Assembly (NCBI GenBank): GCA_014584315.1
Contig: JACTNA010000031.1
Coordinates: 62,001 to 126,000, forward strand
Length of the DNA stretch: 64,000 nt
From: Planctomycetota bacterium
GTDB taxonomy: Bacteria; Planctomycetota; Phycisphaerae; Phycisphaerales; UBA1924
Direction of reading: 5' to 3'
In this document: positions 29,049 to 37,745 of the stretch, piece by piece
Position numbering within the stretch: the stretch's first letter is position 1
How the letters are laid out: every line of letters starts with the position of its first letter
Translations under genes and position numbers: made by a program
The notes under the pieces: model-generated
The model's input: the letters and a program-made list of their open reading frames with translations, nothing else
Database searches by the model: none
Told to the model about the DNA's origin: nothing

Positions 29049-30422
29049 CTAGTCGCAGCCGAAAGTCCACGCGGAGAGGAACGCCAGCACGTCCAGCGTG
29101 TTGACGACGCCGTCCCTTGTGAAGTCCGCGGCCGGATCGCCGGCCACGTACGCGCTCAAGAACGCGAGCACGTCGAGCGAGTTGAGCACACCGTCGCTGT
29201 TGAAGTCCGCGGGGCAGTACGAGCAGCCGTTCAGGCCATAGACGTACGCCGCGCCCGTCTGGTTGAACGGGTCCGTCCCGTCGCTGTACGCGCCGACGAG
29301 CACGACGTTGCCCGACATCGCGAGCGTGCGCGAGAAGAAGTCCGACACGGGCGGCCAGTCCGTGCGCAGGGCGTCGGTGTGCACCCAGTCGCCAGTTCGG
29401 TAGCGGTACACGCGGGCGACGTGCTTGCCGGCGTAGTCCCAGTCCGATCGCCCGCCGACGACGACGGAATCGCCCTCGCACGCGACGGACCAGCCGAAAC
29501 TGTTGCCGCCGCTGTTGACGAACTTCTCGAAGTTCCACGCCGCGCCGTCGTACCGGTAGATGTCGGCGCGGCCGTAGGTGCCGCCCGGTCTGCCCATGAC
29601 GGCGACGCCGCCCGATATGGCGACGGCGGAGCCGGCCCGCGCGCCGGTGGCGGCCGGAAACTTGGCGACTTCGACCCAGTCGCCTTCGGGTGTTCGACGG
29701 AAGGCGTACGCCGCGCCCGCGTCGCCGTTCCCGTGCTGCGGAGCGCCGACGATGATGTGGTCGCCCGAGAGGGCGACCGCCTGTCCGAACCAGTCCTTGC
29801 CCGCGCCGTCGGAGGCGCGCAGCACGGCGACCTCCTTCCATCCCTCGTCCGGATTCTGCGGGTCCGGCTCGAACACATAGGCCTTGCCGGTGTCGGCGAC
29901 GTAGTAGTCCTCCGGCGAGCCGACGACGATCCTCGTTCCCTGCACGGCCACGCTCCGTCCGAACCTCGCCGACGGGCCGGCCTGCGACCCTGCGAGGCGA
30001 AACTCGTGGAGCCACTCGCCGTCGTACTCGCGAAAGACATGGACTTTGCCGGGCTCATCGCTCGGGAACGCGCCCGATGCGCCCACGACGAGCAACCCCG
30101 GCGACATCGCCACCGAAACGCCGAAGTAGTCGCTCTGGGCCGCGTCAGGGGCGACAACGCGAGCCTGCTCGACCCACTCGCTCCCGTCGTGCCGGAAGAC
30201 GTACGCCGCGCCCGTGAAGTAGCCGTGGTCCATCGTGCCGTATGCGCCCACGGCGAGCGCCGGGCCGCAGATCGCCAGACCGAAGCCGAAATGGTCGTCG
30301 TGGACGCCGTCGGACGCGAGGAGTTTCTGGTGGAGGCACGCGGTCTGGCCGGAGGCCGGGAAGGAGCACGCCGCCAGGGCGAGACAGGCTGCCAGCGTCG
30401 CTGCGTTCGTCAGGGTCTTCAT
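29049..30422 (-). CDS. Secreted FG-GAP-like propeller protein with dockerin pair (copy 2)
   Basis: This 457-residue paralogue of the downstream gene has a signal peptide (about 1-26, ending FPASGQ). FG-GAP-like blades include DHFGFGLAICGPALAVGA and DWFGQAVALSGDHIIVGAP. The C-terminal dockerin pair (FNSDGVLNSLDVLAFLSAY, FTRDGVVNTLDVLAFLSAW) ends TFGCD. AAC and ASGQ near the signal end do not form a convincing lipobox because the Cys lies before the likely signal peptidase I site. GGGAGG lies 4 nt before the ATG. A promoter lies at 30469-30497. An upstream in-frame ATG at 30497 overlaps the -35 and is rejected. Confidence 0.85.
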   Translation of the reverse strand: MKTLTNAATLAACLALAACSFPASGQTACLHQKLLASDGVHDDHFGFGLAICGPALAVGAYGTMDHGYFTGAAYVFRHDGSEWVEQARVVAPDAAQSDYFGVSVAMSPGLLVVGASGAFPSDEPGKVHVFREYDGEWLHEFRLAGSQAGPSARFGRSVAVQGTRIVVGSPEDYYVADTGKAYVFEPDPQNPDEGWKEVAVLRASDGAGKDWFGQAVALSGDHIIVGAPQHGNGDAGAAYAFRRTPEGDWVEVAKFPAATGARAGSAVAISGGVAVMGRPGGTYGRADIYRYDGAAWNFEKFVNSGGNSFGWSVACEGDSVVVGGRSDWDYAGKHVARVYRYRTGDWVHTDALRTDWPPVSDFFSRTLAMSGNVVLVGAYSDGTDPFNQTGAAYVYGLNGCSYCPADFNSDGVLNSLDVLAFLSAYVAGDPAADFTRDGVVNTLDVLAFLSAWTFGCD

Positions 30423-30468
30423 CAGGCCTCCCGCGTTCACGCCATCCCCACGGGGTCGCCTCGGTGCG

Positions 30469-30497
30469 AGACTACCGCGCCGGACGGGGCGGCTCAA
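30469..30497 (-). promoter_or_regulatory. Promoter of FG-GAP/dockerin copy 2
   Basis: Minus strand: TTGAGC (30497-30492), 17 nt, TAGTCT (30474-30469), giving a leader of about 40 nt. Confidence 0.65.
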
Positions 30498-30533
30498 CCG
30501 TCGTCGGGCGGATTCGAGCGGGGGGTTTGCCCC

Positions 30534-30562
30534 TTGCCGTGCTCGTGCCGTCGTGATACGCT
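30534..30562 (+). promoter_or_regulatory. Leaderless promoter of the DUF1801 gene
   Basis: TTGCCG (30534-30539), 17 nt, TACGCT (30557-30562), then 6 nt to ATG. This is the clearest complete leaderless promoter in the window. Confidence 0.7.
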
Positions 30563-30568
30563 GGCGCC

Positions 30569-31120
30569 ATGCAGCGCAGAGCCGCCACGGTCAAGGACTA
30601 CCTCGCCACGCTGCCGCAGGACCGCAGAAGGATCGTCGAAGCCGTACGGGCGGTGATCCTGAAGAACCTGGGCAAGGGGCTTGAGGAAGGGATGCAGTAC
30701 GGCATGATCGGGTACTACGTGCCGCACAGCGTCTATCCGCCGGGGTACCACTGCGACCCCAAGCAGCCGCTGCCGTTCGCGGGGCTTGCCTCGCAGAAGA
30801 ACCACGTGTCGCTGTATCTCATGTGCGTGTACTTGTCGCCCGAGGATGAGGCGGCGTTCCGGGAGGCGTGGACGAAGACGGGGCGGAAGCTGGATATGGG
30901 CAAGGCGTGCGTGCGGTTCAAGTCGCTGGACGACGTGCCGTTGGAAGTGGTGGGACGGACGGTCAAGAGGGCGACCGTGAAGAAGTTCATCGATCGGTAC
31001 GAAGCGGTGCTCGCGACGAGGAGCAAGTCGTCCGCGAAGACCGGGGTCAAGCCGGCGGCGAAGCGGGCCGCGCCCAAGAAGAAAGCGGGCGGACGCAGGA
31101 AGGCGCCCGCCCGCGGATGA
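30569..31120 (+). CDS. DUF1801 (YdhG-like) protein with basic tail
   Basis: This 183-residue protein has a DUF1801 domain over about residues 1-140: TVKDYLATLPQDRRRIVEAV, EGMQYGMIGYYVP, PFAGLASQKNHVSLYLM and CVRFKSLDDVPLEVV. The last 35 residues are Lys/Ala/Arg-rich and histone-tail-like (KRAAPKKKAGGRRKAPARG). The domain's biochemical function is unknown; its fold is iron-chaperone-like. The ATG follows TACGCT by 6 nt and has no SD. It is convergent with the PEP-CTERM gene (23 nt apart). Confidence 0.88.
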   Translation: MQRRAATVKDYLATLPQDRRRIVEAVRAVILKNLGKGLEEGMQYGMIGYYVPHSVYPPGYHCDPKQPLPFAGLASQKNHVSLYLMCVYLSPEDEAAFREAWTKTGRKLDMGKACVRFKSLDDVPLEVVGRTVKRATVKKFIDRYEAVLATRSKSSAKTGVKPAAKRAAPKKKAGGRRKAPARG

Positions 31121-31143
31121 AGTGTTGGGGCGGGGTGGCGTGG

Positions 31144-31926
31144 TCAGCGGCGGCGGCGCGCGGCGAGCAGGCCCAGCCCCAGAACGCCGAGCGTGCCCGG
31201 CGCGGGAACGTAGACCAGCCCGAGCAGGTTGCCGGAGCCCATGAATCCGATGACGTTGGCGACTCCGGTGGCGGTGTCGATCCAGTAGAAGTTGTCGGTG
31301 CTGTTGTCGACCATGTAGAGGACGCCGTTGTCCCAGTTGTAGGCCAGGCCGTTGGGGTTGGTCGAGTTGACGAGCGGCCCGATGAGGGTGGTCGCGCCGT
31401 TGGCGCGGTCCACGGTGTAGAAGGAGTCCGCTCCGCTGTTCGTCAGGTACATCACGTCGGCGTGGGAGTTGTAGCCGAGGTTGGAGAACGACGACAGCGC
31501 GGACGTGCCGATGAGCGTCGCGAAGCCGGTGGTGGTATCGATGTTGTAGAGGCCGTTGTTGTGCGACGAGACGCCGTAGAGCGTGCCCGTGCTGCTGTCC
31601 CATTCCAGCCCGTGCATGACGATCGCCGAGTCGCCGTACGCCCCGACGAGGGTCGCTTCGCCCGTGCTCAGGTCGAGCGTGAAGAGCGAGTCGAGGCTCG
31701 TCGAGGTGAGGTAGACCGTGCCCGAGGCGCGGTCGAACGCCAGCCCGCCGGTGGTGCCGGCGTTCGCGCTCACCGACCCGATCGGAGTCTTCCCTCCCGT
31801 GGCGATGTCAATCTCGAAGAGCGCGCGGCTGCTGTCCACCGCGAACATCTGCCCCTGCGCCAGGCAGAGGCCCGCTGATGCGGCCAACGCCGCCAGCGAG
31901 GATCCGACGGAAACGGATCGTGTCAT
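31144..31926 (-). CDS. Secreted propeller-like protein with PEP-CTERM-like sorting tail
   Basis: This 260-residue protein has a signal peptide (about 1-29) and repeated YxIDTTTGxATLIG-type strands, as in DUF4394/6-bladed propellers. The C-terminus VPAPGTLGVLGLGLLAARRR has a small motif, a hydrophobic helix and an Arg cluster. It fits a PEP-CTERM exosortase signal except that the usual Pro-Glu-Pro is Pro-Ala-Pro. No exosortase gene is in this window. The ATG at 31926 follows AGGGAG at 9 nt. In-frame codons upstream lack signal-peptide logic. A promoter TTGATT-19-TACTGT is possible. Confidence 0.78.
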   Translation of the reverse strand: MTRSVSVGSSLAALAASAGLCLAQGQMFAVDSSRALFEIDIATGGKTPIGSVSANAGTTGGLAFDRASGTVYLTSTSLDSLFTLDLSTGEATLVGAYGDSAIVMHGLEWDSSTGTLYGVSSHNNGLYNIDTTTGFATLIGTSALSSFSNLGYNSHADVMYLTNSGADSFYTVDRANGATTLIGPLVNSTNPNGLAYNWDNGVLYMVDNSTDNFYWIDTATGVANVIGFMGSGNLLGLVYVPAPGTLGVLGLGLLAARRRR

Positions 31927-31975
31927 GGCTTGTCTCCCTTTCTTCCCCCGGACACGTCCGGGCGGTGCCTTTCCC

Positions 31976-32006
31976 ACAGTAGAAGGGCACGTGCGGCGTG
32001 AATCAA
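31976..32006 (-). promoter_or_regulatory. Possible promoter of the PEP-CTERM gene
   Basis: Minus strand: TTGATT (32006-32001), 19 nt, TACTGT (31981-31976). Spacing is longer than ideal. Confidence 0.4.
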
Positions 32007-32206
32007 TCCCCGACACTGGAACTTCGTTCAAAGTTGTGCGCGCAGGCGGCGGCCCGGACCTCAGAACATCGCCCATACCGGGGCTTCGCCGGGCGTTGCG
32101 CCCCCAACCGGGGCGTTCGCCATGCGTATCGGGATCAAGCGGTGGGAGCGACACCCGAGCGGGCCGTCGCGGGGAGGGGGGACGAGTGGAGATCGGAGGT
32201 GTACTC

Positions 32207-32617
32207 ATGCGAGGTTTCCAAGCCATCCGCGTCGCGGCTTCCGCGCTGCTGGGAGCCGCCGTTCTGTGCTCCGGATGCACGGTCGCGCTCGTCGCGGGGG
32301 CGGCCGCGGCCGGCATCGCGGGGACGTACGTCTACACCGAGGGCCGGCTCGAGTCGGTCGAGGACGCCCCGCTGGCGAGCGTGCACGCGGCCGCGCTCAA
32401 GGCCACGGAGGACCTGGGATTCTCGCTGGTGCGCGAGTCGCAGGACGCCTTCGGTTCGATCGTCGTCTCGAAGCGCGCCGACAACAGCGACGTCACGATC
32501 GCGCTCGAGAAGAAGTCCGACAAGACGACGTCGGTCCGCATCCGCGTCGGCATCATCGGCGACGAGGCCGTCTCGACGGAGATCCTCGCCCGTATACGGG
32601 AGAACCTGAAGGCATGA
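32207..32617 (+). CDS. DUF3568-like lipoprotein
   Basis: This 136-residue protein has lipobox VLCSGC (Cys21) followed by a Gly/Ala-rich hydrophobic stretch (VAGAAAAGIAGTYVYTEGRL) and a compact domain. That domain includes ALKATEDLGFSLVRESQDAF and VRIRVGIIGDEAVSTEILAR, the pattern of the DUF3568 family of small envelope lipoproteins. GGAGGT ends 6 nt before the ATG, the best SD in this region. In-frame upstream codons lack a signal peptide. The neighbours do not indicate a role. Confidence 0.82.
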   Translation: MRGFQAIRVAASALLGAAVLCSGCTVALVAGAAAAGIAGTYVYTEGRLESVEDAPLASVHAAALKATEDLGFSLVRESQDAFGSIVVSKRADNSDVTIALEKKSDKTTSVRIRVGIIGDEAVSTEILARIRENLKA

Positions 32618-32920
32618 AGGCGCAGCCGACCGGGGACGGCACGCGAGTGAGCGTGCCGGGGTGCGCAGGCGGCGGCGGTCAAGCGGTCAGAAAAAGCCGG
32701 GTGAGTCGTCCGCGAGGACCGGGATCTCGTCGATCGGCGCTGGTTTGCGCCGCACAAGCACCACATGTCGCTGCTGTACCCGGGCTGCATGGACGGTTGT
32801 GGGCACGCGTACGAAAGCCGCCCGTCCTCCGTTTCGGAAGGCGGGCGGGAAGAAGGCGGCGTCGAAGCCATCGGCTCGGAAGAACGCGCCATTCGCGCGG
32901 CGATCGGGTGGGTGTGCCGA
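32618..32920. other. Gap of about 300 nt without a confident gene
   Basis: No SD-led or leaderless frame was found. Plus-strand codons near 32745-32800 read WFAPHKHHMSLLYPGC, faintly like the KNHVSLY segment of DUF1801, and a Lys/Ala-rich stretch follows in another frame. A decayed DUF1801 copy is possible but unproven. Confidence 0.3.
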
Positions 32921-34270
32921 TCAGCCGTCGGTGAACCTGTTCAAATAGAGGATGAAGTCCAACGAGTTGATGTTCCCGTCGCCGTTCGTGTCGGCGCGCG
33001 GGTCGAGCGATGTGTACCAGTTGAGGAAGAGCACGAAGTCCAGCGAGTTGGTGGTGCCGTCCAGGTTAAGGTCGGCAAGATCCGTCGAGAGCATCCGCAC
33101 ACGCGTGCCCTCGTAGATCAGCACGGTCTTGTCTGTGGGCGGGGCTGTCGGGAGCGCAGTAGAGGTGAACTCGCCAGCGCGGCCGCCGGTCGCGGTGATG
33201 ACGTCGAAGAAGGTACCTTCGGCGGGGACGTAGCCGCCGACGTAGGCCGCGGTGTAGCCGCCCGAGATGGTCATGGCTCCCGTGGACGCGATGACTCCGT
33301 GATTGGCTGCGCCCGCGCCCTGCACCTCGATGCCCACGAGCGAAGTCGCCGAGAGGACGAGGTTGTCGACGACCTCAACCTTCGCGCCGGGCGCGGCCGA
33401 GAGCGTGCCGTCGTTAGTCCACGTCGTGTCGGAACCGGGCAGATCGATGCGGAGCGTGCCGGCGGTCGCGCGGACGGTGCCGAGGTTGGTGAGGTCCTCG
33501 ACGCTGATGAAGATGCCGGTGCCTGTGGTGGCGTTGATGGTCCCGAGGTTGACGAGGGCCTGGGTGCCGGTGCCGGTCGAAGCGATCGTGGCGGAGTTGC
33601 TCGGCGAGCCGCCGTTGACGGTGGCGTTGGCGGCGATGGTGAGGGTGGAGCCGTCCGGCCCGGCGACGCGGAGGTTGTGGCTGTTGGAGTTGTCGTTGGC
33701 GAAGGTGATGGTGCCGTTGGAGAAGGTCTGGGTGCCGGAGAAGTCGACGGTGTCGAGGCCGCGGATGGTGAGGACGCCGTTGAGGGTCAGGCCGCCCGCG
33801 ATGGTGAGGAAGCCGCTCGCGCCGGCGCGGTCGAGGTCGCCGTTGACGGTGATGGGGCCGTTCAGGCGGTTGTTGCCGCTGTTGCTGAAGAGGAGCGAGA
33901 TGCCGTCAAAGGTCCATGTGCCACCTTCGAGTGTGCCGCCGTTGAGGGTCGTCGCGGCTTCCATCGTGGCGGTCGTCAGCAGGGTCAGCCGTCCGCCGGT
34001 GAAGTTGATGGCTTCGCGTGACAGGAGGCTGTTGATGGTTCGGTTTCCCGCGGTGTTGCTGTAGACGATCGTGGGGTTCGCGGCGACGTCGATGGTGACG
34101 TCGTCGGCTGCTCCGGGAATGGCGTTGTTGCTCCAGTTGTTAGGGTCGTGCCAGTTCGTGCCGTCGCCGCCACCGGTCCACGCCACGGCCGCAAGGAGAA
34201 CGCGTCCCTCGAGCGGCTCGACGGAAGCACCGGATGCACCGACACCACGCCCCCTGATTCTCTTCTTCAT
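32921..34270 (-). CDS. LEPR-XLL surface protein with dockerin-like pair
   Basis: This 449-residue protein begins with a basic stretch and VEPLEGRVLLAA (about 17-28), the LEPR-XLL motif seen at the N-termini of large planctomycete surface proteins. The body is rich in Thr/Asn/Gly with autotransporter-like repeats (LNGGTLEGGTWTFDG, ITVNGDLDRAGASG). A dockerin-like pair (LNLDGTTNSLDFVLFLNWY, TNGDGNINSLDFILYLNRF) ends at FTDG. Unlike the other dockerin proteins here it lacks the terminal Cys. GAGGGGAG lies 8 nt before the ATG. Promoter TTGTGC-17-TAGTCT lies about 85 nt upstream. Confidence 0.85.
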   Translation of the reverse strand: MKKRIRGRGVGASGASVEPLEGRVLLAAVAWTGGGDGTNWHDPNNWSNNAIPGAADDVTIDVAANPTIVYSNTAGNRTINSLLSREAINFTGGRLTLLTTATMEAATTLNGGTLEGGTWTFDGISLLFSNSGNNRLNGPITVNGDLDRAGASGFLTIAGGLTLNGVLTIRGLDTVDFSGTQTFSNGTITFANDNSNSHNLRVAGPDGSTLTIAANATVNGGSPSNSATIASTGTGTQALVNLGTINATTGTGIFISVEDLTNLGTVRATAGTLRIDLPGSDTTWTNDGTLSAAPGAKVEVVDNLVLSATSLVGIEVQGAGAANHGVIASTGAMTISGGYTAAYVGGYVPAEGTFFDVITATGGRAGEFTSTALPTAPPTDKTVLIYEGTRVRMLSTDLADLNLDGTTNSLDFVLFLNWYTSLDPRADTNGDGNINSLDFILYLNRFTDG

Positions 34271-34353
34271 GTTTGTACTCCCCTCGCTGTGAACGATGTC
34301 CGCGACCCGTTCGGCGAACGCACCGGTGTCGACCCGGGTCAGCGTCGATCCGA

Positions 34354-34382
34354 AGACTACACGGAGCCGGATGCTGGCACAA
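34354..34382 (-). promoter_or_regulatory. Promoter of the LEPR-XLL gene
   Basis: Minus strand: TTGTGC (34382-34377), 17 nt, TAGTCT (34359-34354), giving a leader of about 75 nt. Confidence 0.65.
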
Positions 34383-34546
34383 CCCCCCTCGTTCAGTTTG
34401 ACAGCGGATTCGGCTGGGGGCGGGAGAACACCGGGAATCGCTCTAAGTACCTATGTTCCAGACACTTGCGCGCCCATATCCTCCGCCGGATGCCCCGGAG
34501 GAAGTAGAGAAGGACGTCCGCGACGACTCGCCGCAACAATGAACGA

Positions 34547-34569
34547 AGGCCCGGCTGCGGGCCGGGCCT
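34547..34569 (-). terminator. Terminator hairpin after groEL
   Basis: The 9-bp stem 34547-34555 / 34561-34569 (AGGCCCGGC and complement) has a 5-nt loop. On the minus strand it is followed by TCGTTCATTGTT. It lies 31 nt past the groEL stop. Confidence 0.75.
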
Positions 34570-34599
34570 CCAAGGTGCCAACCGAGTGATGCGTGCGGA

Positions 34600-36234
<1,635 letters not shown>

Positions 36235-36242
36235 TCAAATCT

Positions 36243-36274
36243 CCAAAGGGCCAAATGGCCAAAGGGCCAGATGC
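36243..36274. repeat. Octanucleotide array in the groEL leader
   Basis: Four 8-nt units CCAAAGGG, CCAAATGG, CCAAAGGG, CCAGATGC in tandem, just upstream of the groEL SD on the minus strand. Confidence 0.7.
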
Positions 36275-36294
36275 CGTGCTAAGGGTGTTCGTTC

Positions 36295-36326
36295 GCTTCT
36301 CTGCTTCTCTGCTGTTCTGCTGCTTT
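36295..36326. repeat. Octanucleotide array after the 67-residue gene
   Basis: Units GCTTCTCT, GCTTCTCT, GCTGTTCT, GCTGCTTT in tandem (period 8), ending 4 nt before the stop of the small gene on the minus strand. Confidence 0.7.
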
Positions 36327-36329
36327 ATC

Positions 36330-36533
36330 TCATCCGATCCTGATCCAGACGAGTTGTGCGGCGTCGATGATGAAGACGTGCTTGCCGTCGGTGACCTTGA
36401 CCATGTGGTCCGCCTCGTCCGGCAGGAGCATGGCGTTGGAGACGGTGCACTCGGCCGCGCCGTTGAAGTAGAACGCCGCGGCGCGTTTGCCGTCGAGTTC
36501 GCGGAGCGATTGGCGGAGTTGGTCAGTGTTCAT
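36330..36533 (-). CDS. 67-residue conserved-looking protein between groES and groEL
   Basis: This small protein opens MNTDQLRQSLRELDGKRAAA (helical), followed by alternating hydrophobic strands. Among them are AAECTVSNAMLLPDE, MVKVTDGKHVFIIDA and AQLVWIRIG, suggesting a compact beta-barrel. No family was recognised. The ATG at 36533 has no SD; its upstream minus-strand sequence is pyrimidine-rich octamer repeats, so translation may depend on coupling or a structured leader. Its location inside the gro operon suggests a chaperonin-related or stress-related role, which is inference only. Confidence 0.55.
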   Translation of the reverse strand: MNTDQLRQSLRELDGKRAAAFYFNGAAECTVSNAMLLPDEADHMVKVTDGKHVFIIDAAQLVWIRIG

Positions 36534-36538
36534 GGGGA

Positions 36539-36586
36539 AGGGATCGAGGGGTCAAGGGACCAAGGGTTCGAGGGATGAAGGGGGGG
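36539..36586. repeat. AGGGNNNN octanucleotide array
   Basis: Six tandem 8-nt units: AGGGATCG, AGGGGTCA, AGGGACCA, AGGGTTCG, AGGGATGA, AGGGGGGG. It forms one arm of an imperfect inverted array with 36597-36636. Confidence 0.75.
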
Positions 36587-36596
36587 AATCGCGGGC

Positions 36597-36636
36597 TTGA
36601 TGCCTCGGTGCCTTGATCCCTGAATCCCTTGCTCCC
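36597..36636. repeat. Complementary octanucleotide array
   Basis: Five tandem 8-nt units TTGATGCC, TCGGTGCC, TTGATCCC, TGAATCCC, TTGCTCCC, roughly the reverse complement of the units at 36539-36586. Segment 36611-36630 pairs with 36538-36557 at 17 of 20 positions. Confidence 0.75.
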
Positions 36637-36642
36637 TTCTTC

Positions 36643-36978
36643 TCAGTCGATGATCGCCAGCACGTCGTCCTCCGCCATCATGAGGAACTCCTGGTCGCCG
36701 AGCTTGATCTCGGTGCCGGAGTACGACGAGAAGATCACGCGGTCGCCCTTCTTGACCGTGAGCGGGATGCGCTCGCCGGTCTCGTGGTTGAGCGCGCCGT
36801 CGCCCACCGCTTCGATCACGCCGGTGCGAGGCTTCTCCTTGCCGGTGTCGGGCAGGTAGATGCCGCTCTCGGTCTTCTGCTGGGCCTCGTCGCGGCGGAC
36901 GAGGATCTTGTCGTGCAGCGGTCGGACGGTGACTCTGGCCTTGGTGCGGGCCGGGGCTTTGGTCGTCGTTGCGGCCAT
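36643..36978 (-). CDS. groES: Co-chaperonin GroES (10 kDa)
   Basis: This 111-residue co-chaperonin has VRPLHDKILVRRDEAQQKTE, SGIYLPDTGKEKPRTGVIEA (mobile loop region) and VKKGDRVIFSSYSGTEIKLG, matching the family along its length. It has a 15-residue Thr/Ala/Lys extension at the N-terminus compared with the usual 95-97 residues. GAGGAG lies 10 nt before the ATG. It is the first chaperonin gene of the minus-strand gro unit. A hairpin at 37028-37055 separates it from the pseudo-receiver gene. No CIRCE inverted repeat lies upstream. Confidence 0.96.
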   Translation of the reverse strand: MAATTTKAPARTKARVTVRPLHDKILVRRDEAQQKTESGIYLPDTGKEKPRTGVIEAVGDGALNHETGERIPLTVKKGDRVIFSSYSGTEIKLGDQEFLMMAEDDVLAIID

Positions 36979-37027
36979 CGATTGCGTCTCCTCTTGCGTT
37001 CTCTCGTGGGTGCGTCGTGGGTGAAAC

Positions 37028-37055
37028 CGACTCGTCCGCGCTGGGCGGACGGGTT
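37028..37055 (-). terminator. Hairpin between pseudo-receiver gene and groES
   Basis: Core CGTCCGC (37033-37039) pairs with GCGGACG (37045-37051), extending to about 10 bp with one wobble. The tail GTTTCAC is only weakly U-rich, so termination may be partial. Confidence 0.4.
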
Positions 37056-37587
37056 AGACGGTGAACGTGGGGTCGTGCCCGGGCCAGCGGCCGCGGTAGA
37101 AGCGGAGCAGGCATCGGCGGAGCACCTCGAGCATTACCTCCAGGTCGTTGGGGCCGTGCGGGCGGTCGATGACGGCGAACGCACCCGACCGCAACGCCGC
37201 GGCGATCTCGCGGCAGTCGTCGCGGTGCGAGCGGGCACGCTTCACGACCACGGTGGGGGGCGGCTGGTCGAGGCGGCGGAGCAGTTCGAGCAGGCGCGGG
37301 CCGCCCTCCTCGGCCTGCTCGGCGGCGGCGGGGGCGGCGGCGTCGAGCGGCAGCCCCAGATCAACCACCGCGATGTGGATCGGGTAGCGGGCGATGACCT
37401 CCGACGCCTGCCGACCCGTCCCGGCCCGGAGCGACTGGACCCCGATGGGCTCGAGCAGGCGCGGCAAACGGTCCACCCAGGACGCGTCCTCCCACCCCGC
37501 GTAGGAGAGCAGGAGGTTGAGCCGACCCCCGGGTTCAGTCGCCCGGCCGGAGCCGTGGTGAGCAGGATGGAGGCGCGCATTGATCAC
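37054..37587 (-). CDS. Degenerate receiver-like (pseudo-receiver) protein
   Basis: This 177-residue protein has a receiver-like order of strands. LNLLLSYAGW comes first, then HIAVVDLGLP with the phosphoacceptor-type Asp76, then TVVVKRARS, then AFAVIDRPHG. The acidic pair after strand 1 is missing and the conserved Lys near the C-terminal strand is replaced by Asp-Arg, so phosphorylation is doubtful. The start is GTG at 37587, with no SD. It lies directly upstream of groES on the same strand and may be co-transcribed. Family placement is tentative. Confidence 0.5.
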   Translation of the reverse strand: MINARLHPAHHGSGRATEPGGRLNLLLSYAGWEDASWVDRLPRLLEPIGVQSLRAGTGRQASEVIARYPIHIAVVDLGLPLDAAAPAAAEQAEEGGPRLLELLRRLDQPPPTVVVKRARSHRDDCREIAAALRSGAFAVIDRPHGPNDLEVMLEVLRRCLLRFYRGRWPGHDPTFTV

Positions 37588-37733
37588 CGGCCGGCATTGG
37601 GCAAGTCCGGTGCCGGGATGGGGGCGTTCCGTGGGCTGTTGGCGCGGGTCGGAGCGTGCCGTGCGTGGCAGGACGCGGGTGAATCGGGGCGGTCGGGTGC
37701 CAGATTGGCAGCAGGGCGTCGGTCGGGACGTGT

Positions 37734-37739
37734 TAGAAT
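37734..37739 (+). promoter_or_regulatory. -10 box of rmuC (leaderless)
   Basis: TAGAAT followed by a 6-nt gap and ATG. No SD. Confidence 0.6.
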
Positions 37740-37745
37740 CGCGGC

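Larger units (their letters stand above)
34271..34599. other. Intergenic region between groEL and the LEPR-XLL gene
   Basis: A stretch of 329 nt with no gene. It holds the groEL terminator at 34547-34569 and the LEPR-XLL promoter at 34354-34382. A more AT-rich stretch lies at about 34435-34480. Confidence 0.6.

Noticed and set aside
36979..37053. CIRCE operator upstream of groES
   Set aside because: No inverted TTAGCACTC motif was found in the short leader.
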